Source of the DNA: Turnera subulata
Taxonomy: Eukaryota; Streptophyta; Magnoliopsida; Malpighiales; Passifloraceae
Length of the DNA: 64,000 nucleotides
Direction: 5' to 3'
Assembly (NCBI GenBank): GCA_028386065.3
Contig: JAKUCV010001068.1
Span: 307,729 to 371,728 of the forward strand
Positions 55,852-64,000 of the stretch are shown in pieces. Position 1 is the first letter of the stretch. Every line of letters starts with the position of its first letter. Below the pieces are notes generated by a model. It was not told where the DNA came from, searched no databases, and worked only from the letters and a program-made list of their open reading frames with translations. The position numbers and the translations under genes were made by a program.

Positions 55852-57063
55852 TGTAATGGATAAGCTCTCTGGTTTTTTGTATTACAAGATAATGAGTTAC
55901 TACTAGGCAGGCTAGCTAGTACTTGAAAAAAAAAAATAAAAATGAAAGAAATGTTAAGGAACGGGCATCCTCAAGTGCATCTGGTGAGCCACTGGTTTTT
56001 CTTTTGCATCAATGACTATATTTATTTACTCCACAAAGAAATAATACTATCAATCCTTATTTGATATACTTATGGGCCTTGTTTCTCCCAAAAAAGAAAA
56101 TCACTAATTAAGATATACCAAAATTAAATTGTAATAAAATTTTCTTATAATTTTATCTTTAAAATTTTAAACTTACAATAAGAAATTAATGATATAATTT
56201 CCTTAAATATAAACACATGAATGTATCAACTCAACATGCCAAATACAATAGACTTGAATATTAGTTACTCCTACTCTTAAATGTGCTTTTATGTCCCCGC
56301 CAAGGTCCATTATTGATGAATTGACCTCACCACATATTACTACTCCTAGGGAAGTTCCCCACAAGTTGAAAAAACTCCTCTAATTTGTGGAATGACACGT
56401 TGGATTATGTGTAAAGTTAAAATGTTTGTTGTGGCATAAGTGATAAGACAAATAATATTACAGGAGCCTAAAATTTTTATAATTATGGCATCAAATAATT
56501 GCTGCCATTTACAGGATGGAAACGGATTTGTCCGGTCTAAGGGGACACGTGGCCCAATCACGTTCCTGAAATGGGCTTGCTCGGTTTTTAATTGGACCAA
56601 AAGCTATGAGAGTAACAGTGCTTTTTGGCTGCCTACTGTTAAGTCAATCTGTGGGCTCTACCTTTTGATCACTCAATTATGGATAGATCAAAACGTCTAT
56701 ATCTTGACACGTCATGTACTGTATCTCTACTGTATAATAATAATAGGATATGTCGTGTTGTGAGCGTGGCACTCTGTGAATGTGACAATTCAATGAAAAC
56801 CAGCTGCTCTGTTTTTTGATATATATATATATATATATATAAGACAAGAAAACAATTGGCTTTGCATTATTTTACTAGTTCTAATTTCAAAAGGATAAGT
56901 ACCACCGCCAATCTCTTTGATTCAGCAGCACCTAATTTCCTCAATTTTGGCGTGTGAAGTGCAGCAAAATATATTACTTTTTTTTTGTCAGTAAAACGAT
57001 TTTTAATTACCCAACGAACTTAGCTTTTTTTGGCGTGTGTACTGTGTAGTGAATTATCTCCCT
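55852..57063. other. Upstream region of S40-type gene, no gene
   Basis: AT-rich with a (TA)n microsatellite at 56819-56841. A short plus-strand frame at 56440-56763 has no recognisable content. Confidence 0.5.
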
Positions 57064-57073
57064 CACAATTTTA

Positions 57074-58841
57074 GGGTAAATCGCATTTATTTCAAAAGTG
57101 TCGTTTGGGGTCTGTATTAATTTTTTGCCCCTTTTACGGGTCTGTATTCCTATTTTCCGTCCCTTTTAGCGATCTCGGGCAGCCGCTGATGACGTGGACT
57201 GCCTGGCCCACTCTTTTTTTGACACTTGGCAATGCATGGGGCGTGTATTGAGCACCTCCTGTCCATTGTGTATCATGGGCCCCACTTTCTAATTTCTCAT
57301 TTTCAAACATAATTTTTGGTTTTTAGATGGAATTTTAATTTCATAAATGATTTTTTAAAACTGAATTGTTAAACATAAATAGAAGAAAAAAATAACAACT
57401 CCCAACAGACTACTATTGCAACTCACTTCTCACTTCTTCCAAAAAAAAAATCTCACAAGAAAAAAAAGGGTTCACGGAAACAACACCAAGATGGTGTCGT
57501 GTCCAACATCATCCCCAAAAACAACAAGCAGAGTGTCGCTACACTGCCAAATCGCCACCAACGACGACACCACCTCGCCGTCGACCATCCCCTGCTGGAC
57601 CGTGCAGTCCCGGACCCGCATGAGCCGACAACGACGGACCACCAGTCGCCTTTGCCTCATCGAATCACCCAACGCCTCCTTCCTGTTCACTGGAGTACTC
57701 ACGACCCTGCTGTTGTTCGCTTCCACGCCCCCTCGCCGGATTCTGCAAATCTTCCCCTGGCTAGGTTGGTAAAGACATACCACAACCTGATACATAACCC
57801 ATAGAGGTTGAATCCGACCTTGACTTCTTTGAATCTACATGAACCCGTCACACAACCAATAAAAACAACAATCAAATAGCACTCCCAGTTCCTCAAAACA
57901 AAATCCAAATGAACCCAAAACGTCATTAATAAACTCGGCTAGAGACAAACTAACTCAACCCACAATTAAATCGAATGAAATCAAGAGACATCACCGTTAA
58001 ATTCTCGGTCGGGCCCAAGATTGCCTTGTCAGAGAACAAACCCAAGCAGTGTCATCCTCGACGAAAACAGACCACACCCATCATCACCTAAAAACCCAGA
58101 GGAAATCTACACAACAACCAAACACCGATTAGTGGTAGAATTTGCATAAGAGATACTCACTGAGCACAATCAAGGAATAAGAGAAAAGTACAAAGTGAAG
58201 GAGAGGAGGAGGGCGCAAACCTTACCAGCACGGTGGCGAAGAGGCTGTACAACCTTGTTATGGGCGCTGCCTAGTCGAGCCCAGGCTCAGTCAGCTCTGG
58301 CGCTTGCTCGCTTCAATGGAACTCGAACCACCACCGATTCGAACCCAGCAGCGTTGTTTGTTGCAGAGCCAACACGTGATGGTAAAAGAGAAAGGAGGAA
58401 GCAGCGATTTTAAAGGAGATGGCGGCGGCGGCGATGTGCAGACAGATGGGGGGTGGTCAGAGAGAGGAAGAAGAAATAGAAGAGAGAAAGAGAAGATAAG
58501 AAAGTGAAGGGAAAGAAAAATTATCTTAAAATTTTTCATTTATTTTAAATATTTAATAAATTAAATTTGTATTAAAAAATTTAAAATACTTATTTATATT
58601 AAAAACTATAGAAGTGGGGCCCACCGACATGGTGGACAGCTGCACGCATTGCCACGTGTCACAAAAAGGGACGCGTGTGCCTCACCTCCGGGCCGGGCAG
58701 TCCACGTCATCAGAGGGGCTGCCCGAGACCCCTAAAAGGGACGGGAATTAAGAGTACAGACCCGTAAAAGGGACAAGAAATAGTACGGACCCCTAAACGG
58801 TACTTTTGAAACAGTACGGACTCCATATATACGATTTACCC
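57074..58841. mobile_element. Mutator-like element, 1768 bp, 10-bp target duplication
   Basis: Terminal inverted repeats of about 230 bp begin GGGTAAATCG; left 57074-57300, right 58610-58841. Both carry 'CCCTTTTACGGGTCTGTA', 'GATGACGTGGACTGCC' and 'GGGCCCCAC'. The left lacks about 25 bp near its tip. Flanks are CACAATTTTA at 57064-57073 and 58842-58851, identical. No transposase is visible. The inside (57480-57770 and 58190-58480) is GC-richer than the flanks, with overlapping frames of about 100 codons on both strands, as if captured from coding DNA, but no domain is recognised. Confidence 0.9.
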
Positions 58842-58851
58842 CACAATTTTA

Positions 58852-59870
58852 TTGAAACAGGAGTTATTTTTTTGTTACTGTCAAATATAAGTTTCGTTTC
58901 ATTGGAATTCTGAGCGAAATTAAAATCTGAAGGCAAAGCAAAACACGTTTTGACTTTTGATTGATATATGGCTGTTAATTTTTTTTGAAAACAACATTAA
59001 ACAAATATGAAGTTCAAACACAAAATTAATGTGGAATCTATAGGACATACTCGATAGTGTAGTGCTAATTAAGAAAGCAAGAGGGCACCGCGCGCAAGAA
59101 ATTAGGCGACCCAATAAGGCAATAACCGTTTATTCTCCTTTTTCTCCCAAGAATTGAGGCAAAAGTTATCACCTATGAATAGCTCTCGGGAAACAATACC
59201 ACTGTGAATCGAAATTCACTAGCAAATTTTTTTCAATACAATTTGTAGATATTAAGCCACGTACAAAATTGATTCATCTCCTCTCTCTAGGCACACTCAT
59301 TTCTTATTGATCGGATCTTTTAACGTTCTTATATGATCGGCTCTCCCAAGATTGAGTTTAGGGATCGACCTCTTGATGCACTTATTAATATTTGATTTTT
59401 AAGCGGTACTCTGCCAATTGGTATTCTGGAACTCTCAAAGTTCTTTTTCCTTTGTTCTTGTGCCAATCCTTTGGTGCTCATCATACTCTTTTCGAGAATC
59501 TCAACCCCTAATTTTATGTTTAATTTTTAACTATAGCAGGGTCATTATATTCATTGGTATTGATAGTTACGGTGGTAACTCTGTTCTCCTCTGGACCAGG
59601 AGACGAAACTCTGAGACTTTCAATAGTCCCATCGTACCGCTCCCTTAAGGTCTTATTTCACTCGGCAGCACTCTACGGCCATTAAGTTTTTGGACCAGGA
59701 GGTGGAACTCTGGAACCCTCATTAGTCCCATCGTCCCGTTCTCTTTGGGTTCCTATTTCTTTTGGCCACACCCAAGGGTCTTTTAATTTTTAATGACCAT
59801 GGGTCGAATGCATCTTTTCATTCGACTTTGGAGGGTTTAGGAAGCTAAGTTTCCCTTTTGCGTCCCTCTC
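58852..59870. other. Intergenic region with a local direct repeat, no gene
   Basis: Bases 59590-59665 and 59685-59760 share 'GGACCAGGAG..G.AACTCTG..AC' and 'AGTCCCATCGT.CCG(C/T)TC', a direct repeat about 95 bp apart. No gene found. Confidence 0.5.
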
Positions 59871-59983
59871 TGTCACGGGGTCATTACCCTCTCCCCAAAA
59901 GGTCAACCTAGTGGGGTGTGCAACACCCCTGTATATATGGCCCAAGACCTTCCCCTTCCTTTCCGATGTGGGATTCCGTCACA
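59871..59983 (-). repeat. TRIM 3' LTR
   Basis: 113 bp, TG...CA, preceded on the minus strand by the polypurine tract at 59984-59996. Confidence 0.9.
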
Positions 59984-60100
59984 TTCTCCCCCACCGAATC
60001 CGACGACGCCCTCGTCGTCGACCGGGCACCCTGCCTACTCCGTCCCCACGGAGCGCTTGGCGTGACATCGGAGTTGGGTCGGGTCGGCTCCGCTACCACT

Positions 60101-60213
60101 TGTCACGGGGTCATTACCCTCTCCCCAAAAGGTCAACCTAGTAGGGTGTGCAGCACCCCTGTATATATGGCCCAAGACCTTCCTCTTCCTTTCCGATGTG
60201 GGATTCCATCACA
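60101..60213 (-). repeat. TRIM 5' LTR
   Basis: 113 bp, TG...CA, followed on the minus strand by the primer-binding site at about 60087-60098. It differs from its partner at four bases, about 3.5 percent. Confidence 0.9.
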
Positions 60214-60223
60214 CTCTCTTTGC

Positions 60224-62301
60224 GGCTTCATTACAAATTACCCCCTTATACTTTCGGTCAAACTAGATCACCCCCTGAACTAAAAAGACCGGTATTTAAC
60301 CCCTTTAACTTTACAATTCCGCATTTTAACTCATTCCGCTAGGGTTTTTAGGTATCGGTTAGTTGATTTAACGAAATACATAGATAGTTGACACGTGGCG
60401 TAATCTAAACCGTCTGATAAAATTTTTCTTTTTACCAATATATTTTTAAAGAAAAAACTGAAAATCTTAACGGAAAAAAGGAAAAAGGAAAAAAGATAAG
60501 GCCATTTAATAATTTTATCTTTTTAGCAAAATAAGAAAAAAATAAATATTTATACGATAAAGATAGGGGGAAAATGTAGGAGAAGAGATCAGACGGGAAT
60601 TGACTTGATATTTTCAAATTTAACAAAGTAGACACAATTTTTTTAAAAGATGAAAACGAAAAAACAAATCACAGCCCACCCACAGCGCCACCTCCCCCTC
60701 CTCTTCCCCTTGTCGCCTCCTCCTCCTCCTCCTCCCCCTGCTGCATCCCTCCTCCACCCACTAAAAATTCCGGCCAAGATCCACATAAAGTTCCACCACC
60801 ACCCAAGTTCCTCTTCCAAAAACCAACCACAACCATTCTAATTTTCAAGCAGCACCCAACTTATACTCACTGTATTAAGAATACAGAGGTTTCTTGAATT
60901 GAAAAAATAGCAATCATTCACATGTAGGTTGGTTGATTTTGAGTTGGCGTTAAGGCAAAATAAAGATGGCAAGTGAAGTAGAAGTGGAGATGGAGGCTGC
61001 AGATGGGATGACAGAGGGGGGGCGTGGGGGAACGAGGGTTTGGTGAAGATTTTTTTTTTTTCATTTTTCTTCTTATGAAGAAAAAAAATTAGAGCAGAAA
61101 AAAATTGGAGGCTGCAAATGGGATGACGAAAAGGGAGAAGGATGAGGGTTTGCTATGGTTTGTTTTACTTTTTTTTATAAGAAGAGTTTTTGGTGGTGGT
61201 GGTGGCCATTAAGGGAGAGGGGATAGTCACGGTTTCAAAGCCATAGCAAATTAGAAAAATAATTTTAGGGAGAGTTCTTGTTGTTGATGCAGGTCGTTGT
61301 GCAGGTGGTTGTGATGGTTTTGGTGGCCGGGCAAAAGCAGTAAACGTTAGGTTTCAAAACTGGCAAAGAGACAGTGAGAAGATGAGAAAGGGGGTGGTGG
61401 TGGCGGCGGCGACGATGGATAAAGAAAGGAGACAAAGAGACAGTGAGAAGATGAGAACAAGAGGAAGGGAGGGAAAAAAGAAAGAAAGAAAGAAAGAAAA
61501 AGAATAGAAAGAAAGAAAGAAAAAAAAAGAGAGGGCGAGACTGTGAGAAGAGGAAGGGAGGGAAAAAAAAAAGAAAGAAAGAAAGAAAAAAAGAGGGTGT
61601 GAGACCTGTGAGAAAAAAAAATGAGTGAAGGTTAGGAGAAGAAGAAAAAAGAAAAAGAAGAAGAANTGCAGGTGGTTGTGATGGTTTTGGTGGCCGGGCA
61701 AAAGCAGTAAACGTTAGGTTTCAAAACTGGCAAAGAGACAGTGAGAAGATGAGAAAGGGGGTGGTGGTGGCGGCGGCGACGATGGATAAAGAAAGGAGAC
61801 AAAGAGACAGTGAGAAGATGAGAACAAGAGGAAGGGAGGGAAAAAAGAAAGAAAGAAAGAAAGAAAAAGAATAGAAAGAAAGAAAGAAAAAAAAAGAGAG
61901 GGCGAGACTGTGAGAAGAGGAAGGGAGGGAAAAAAAAAAGAAAGAAAGAAAGAAAAAAAGAGGGTGTGAGACCTGTGAGAAAAAAAAATGAGTGAAGGTT
62001 AGGAGAAGAAGAAAAAAGAAAAAGAAGAAGAATAAAAAGAGAAGAAGTAAGAAAAAGAAAAAAAAACATGTTTTTTTATTTTTGTTTTTTAAAATTAGTG
62101 GCATAAATCAGTGGTCCCAAACAATCCACGTGTCAAAAATCCGTAGGCTCCGTTAAGTTTGTTAATGGTGTCGAAATCGGTTCAACCATAAGTGTTTAAC
62201 CGGAGAATCTTAAAGTTAAGAGGGTTAAATACCGGTTTTTTTAATTCAGGGGGTGATCCTAATTTGACCGAAAGATCAGGAGGATAATTTGTAATGAAGC
62301 C
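60224..62301. mobile_element. Mutator-like element with assembly join inside
   Basis: Terminal inverted repeats of about 190 bp start GGCTTCATTACAAATTA (left 60224, right inverted ending 62301). Both include 'TTTCGGTCAAA.TAG.ATCACCCCCTGAA.T.AAAA..ACCGGTATTTAACCC'. Flanks CTCTCTTTGC (60214-60223) and CTCTTTTTGC (62302-62311) are a 10-bp duplication with one mismatch. The inside is purine-rich (GAAA/GGAA) with no domain; long Phe-rich frames on the minus strand are low-complexity. It holds the N at 61666 between two 366-bp copies, so the true length may be near 1.7 kb. Confidence 0.85.
61300..62032. repeat. Identical 366-bp direct copies flanking an N
   Basis: 61300-61665 and 61667-62032 read the same as far as I can compare, from TGCAGGTGGTTGTGATGG to GAAAAAGAAGAAGAA. 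The single ambiguous base of the window, 61666, lies exactly between them. Confidence 0.9.
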
Positions 62302-62669
62302 CTCTTTTTGCCATTTGTGCGCTTGACCTTACCATATACTCTAACTGTAAATGGACTTTAATGCAAAACGTAAAAGACAAAAACAATAATGAAATGCATT
62401 CTACTTAATGCTCAATGGTTCAATGCTCGTGCAATGTAAGAGAAGTACATAAAATTTTCCTTCCTTTCTTCATGGATCAAGTTTATCAAAATACCTTCAT
62501 TTGACCTTGGGAATTTGAGTTTTCATCTTGCTTTTCTAAAGTTCTGCTACCACGGTAATATCTCATCATGGTTGAGTACACAAGTCCTTAAGTTATTTCT
62601 ATGCATGATGACACTCCCTCGTGTTTCCTCTCTAGAGTGCACTGGTTAGGAGTGGTTCCTTTAGCTTGC
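62302..62669. other. Spacer, remnant of Tat-like element, no gene
   Basis: AT-rich with short frames. It probably belongs to the gag-bearing element on the right but shows no domain. Confidence 0.35.
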
Positions 62670-62856
62670 TTAATTCTGGTCATCCCACTCAGGGTCCTGC
62701 TCTTCCTCCCATGTGGTCTCTGTTGCAAATTCTCTCAAATGTCCTTGTCCGATCAGCCTCTCAATTTTCTTTCTAAGGTAAGTGCATTGTTCTGTATCAT
62801 GGCTGTAGTCCCAATGAAAACTACAATAAGGTGCTCCACTGTCTGGTCTCTTTTCT
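62670..62856 (-). pseudogene. Tat-lineage gag C-terminal fragment
   Basis: The minus-strand frame ends at TAA 62670-62672. It encodes a Gag zinc-knuckle-like segment with spacing C-x2-H-x4-H-x4-C (Y-C-S-F-H-W-D-Y-S-H-D-T-E-Q-C), then the helix L-R-K-K-I-E-R-L-I-G-Q-G-H-L-R-E-F and an acidic tail. This is a recognisable nucleocapsid region of Tat-type gypsy elements and parallels the remnant at 3308-4108. No other gag or pol part is found next to it; it stands about 410 bp from the primer site, so a large part of gag has been deleted. Confidence 0.72.
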
Positions 62857-63270
62857 AGGTTTTTGGGTTTATCAAAACAAAAAACACTCTAATTATACAA
62901 ACCTGAATCAACAATAATAATCACACAAATACACATACCACTTATTGATTCATCATGCATGAGATACTTAGGGTATACAGCTGGTTGGGGCCAAAAGACT
63001 ACCGCTAAGAGATAGTTTGGCCTATCTCACATGTGACGTAGGGCGCTGCGTGAGGTCGAAGGCCCATTAACCACTATTATTGCTAAGCAGCAAGAAATGG
63101 GTTCACTCAAGCCACTAACCCCCGTAGGACGTATATAGCAGACTCGAATTCCCTCACCCTCTTAAGGTAAAAGCTTCACACAATCATCATGAATGCAAGG
63201 CACGCACATGGCAAGTAAAAAGGCATACAATAAATTCAACGATTGCACAAAAATTCTTAAACCCTCTAGA
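62857..63270 (-). other. Leader of the right-hand Tat-like element
   Basis: Shares 'CAGCTGGTTGGGGCC' and the following arrangement with 4690-4960. No coding content. It lies between the primer site and the gag fragment. Confidence 0.45.
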
Positions 63271-63289
63271 ATCCGCAGCGGAGTCGTCA
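63271..63289 (-). promoter_or_regulatory. Primer-binding site, tRNA-Arg type
   Basis: Minus-strand TGACGACTCCGCTGCGGAT differs from the complement of the 3' end of plant tRNA-Arg(ACG), TGGCGACTCCGCTGGGGAT, at two bases. It lies two bases from the LTR end at 63292, so this LTR is a 5' LTR of a minus-strand element. Confidence 0.72.
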
Positions 63290-63291
63290 AC

Positions 63292-63798
63292 TGTGAGGAC
63301 CCGGGCCAAATCCCTTTGGCCTCCTCATGTTATTCATACACCTTCTTCTTTAACCAACAATCCAACAATCAAATGAGTCACCACCGTGATTTTATTTCTT
63401 CGAAAAATCAAGGAAAAAAATCTTTTGCATCAATTCCTCTTTCATAGGCAATAACTTAAAGGACTGATCTTAGCGAACCAAAGATTGTTGGATTCGGGGG
63501 TTCGTCATGAGTAGGAAGGTGTTAGGCACCTACCCATGTTGGGACAAAATTTTGTGCAATAATCTAACCTTTTGTATGCCTTGTGAGTGTGTGTATAGTG
63601 TGGAAACAAATCAACAATCAAAATAAATAACAAAAAATTAAAAAGCAAGGGGGAGGGAAAAGAGTTGGCTTGCATCTCATTGGAACTTAAGACTACCTAC
63701 GCACCCGAGTGACCGAGGTCAAGGCCACGTAGTTCTAACGGTTCATCAACACAAATAACATACTCATATCAACAGCAAGCATCTCAGCATCAATATAT
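63292..63798 (-). repeat. Tat-like 5' LTR, 3' part
   Basis: Starts TGTGAGGACCCGGGCC. It contains 'AACCAAAGATTGTTGGATTCGGGGGTTCGTCA' and 'GGCTTGCATCTCATTGG...GACTACCTACGCACCC' blocks seen in the LTRs at 1-325, 43049, 45286 and 49447. It breaks off at about 63798, where an unrelated terminal-repeat-like sequence starts. Confidence 0.75.
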
Positions 63799-63940
63799 TA
63801 TGGGTCAAGCACCTTTTTGGGCCCTCAAGTTTCGTGTTTGTCCCGTTTGTATACCCAGGAGTTTTTCTATCCCTTTTGTATACCCTGGGTTTAGATTTTG
63901 TCCCTTTTCTATACCTCGGGTAGCCCGGGCGAGGACGTGG
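63799..63940 (+). repeat. Possible terminal repeat of a Mutator-like element
   Basis: Starts GGGTCAAGCACCTTTTTGGGCC and repeats 'TTGTCCC(G/T)TTT.TATACCC.GGG' three times, a form common in long Mutator-like terminal repeats. It interrupts the LTR. The other end is not in the window. Confidence 0.4.
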
Positions 63941-64000
63941 TGTAACGCCCTGAATTTTCAAATTTTGATTTTTCGGAATTTTCGAAATTTTGATTCCAAT
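63941..64000 (+). repeat. Start of a TGTAACG-type gypsy LTR
   Basis: Begins TGTAACGCCCTGAATTTTC, the same start type as at 26356 and, inverted, at 37273. It runs out of the window. Confidence 0.55.

Larger units (their letters stand above)
59871..60213 (-). mobile_element. TRIM retrotransposon, 343 bp
   Basis: Two 113-bp LTRs (59871-59983 and 60101-60213; four differences) start TGTCACGGGG and end TCACA, and flank 117 bp. The 5-bp duplication CTCTC lies at 59866-59870 and 60214-60218. Read on the minus strand, the internal part begins with a primer-site-like TGGTAGCGGAGCC (close to the initiator-Met type TGGTATCAGAGC) two bases after the LTR, and ends with the polypurine GGTGGGGGAGAA next to the other LTR. 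A TATATATGG-like motif lies inside the LTR. It has no coding capacity, as is usual for TRIMs. Confidence 0.93.

Noticed and set aside
59871..60213. Cassandra element carrying 5S rRNA
   Set aside because: The LTR has no recognisable 5S rRNA internal promoter boxes and is much shorter.
61354..62104. Phe/Ser/Leu-rich frames of 115-145 codons on the minus strand
   Set aside because: They are translations of purine-rich GAAA/GGAA sequence, duplicated around an N; low complexity only.

Overview
The window is nuclear DNA from a flowering plant, probably a eudicot. It is a gene-poor block of nested LTR retrotransposons with a few genic islands. The reasons are: an Athila-type Ty3/gypsy element primed by a plant tRNA-Asp, Tat-type gypsy fragments with tRNA-Arg primer sites, a SIRE/Maximus-like Ty1/copia remnant, Mutator-like and TRIM elements, and plant-only protein families (a DUF295/KIB beta-propeller and an S40-type senescence regulator).

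Layout. Bases 1-10570 are a mosaic of broken Tat-like elements: LTR ends, a gag remnant, a tRNA-Arg primer site, an inverted repeat pair about 5.9 kb apart, and tandem repeats next to a purine-rich tract. At 10571-23636 lies one structurally complete Athila element on the minus strand (13,066 bp) with two LTRs, a 5-bp target duplication GCACC, primer site, polypurine tract, a gag-protease-RT-RNase H-integrase frame broken by stops and frameshifts, and an env-like third ORF. It landed 10 bp inside the LTR of an older element, whose remainder resumes at 23637.

Bases 24240-31930 form the first genic island: a DUF295/KIB-like gene whose two coding blocks are separated by 1.5 kb holding a gypsy LTR fragment, and a cleanly spliced four-exon minus-strand gene for a 125-residue membrane-anchored coiled-coil protein. 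Bases 31934-50595 are again transposons: a TIR element with doubled terminal units, a 3.3-kb gypsy LTR, the 3' half of a SIRE-like copia element (carrying a 256-bp Mutator-type MITE), and a Tat-type LTR pair with an inserted solo LTR that contains an array of about 408-bp units. A near-perfect palindrome closes this block.

Bases 50596-55110 are very AT-rich and gene-free except for one LTR-like piece. The S40-type gene is at 55112-55630. From 57074 to 62301 come two Mutator-like elements with 10-bp target duplications and a perfectly bounded 343-bp TRIM. The second Mutator-like element contains the only ambiguous base, sitting between two apparently identical 366-bp copies, probably an assembly join. 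The right end is another Tat-type 5' LTR, primer site and gag remnant, broken by a terminal-repeat sequence and a TGTAACG-type LTR start.

No gene cluster or clearly new enzyme system is visible. The interest lies in well-resolved transposon structures and their order of insertion, in the repeat arrays growing inside LTRs and 3' ends, and in the three host genes that survive between them.
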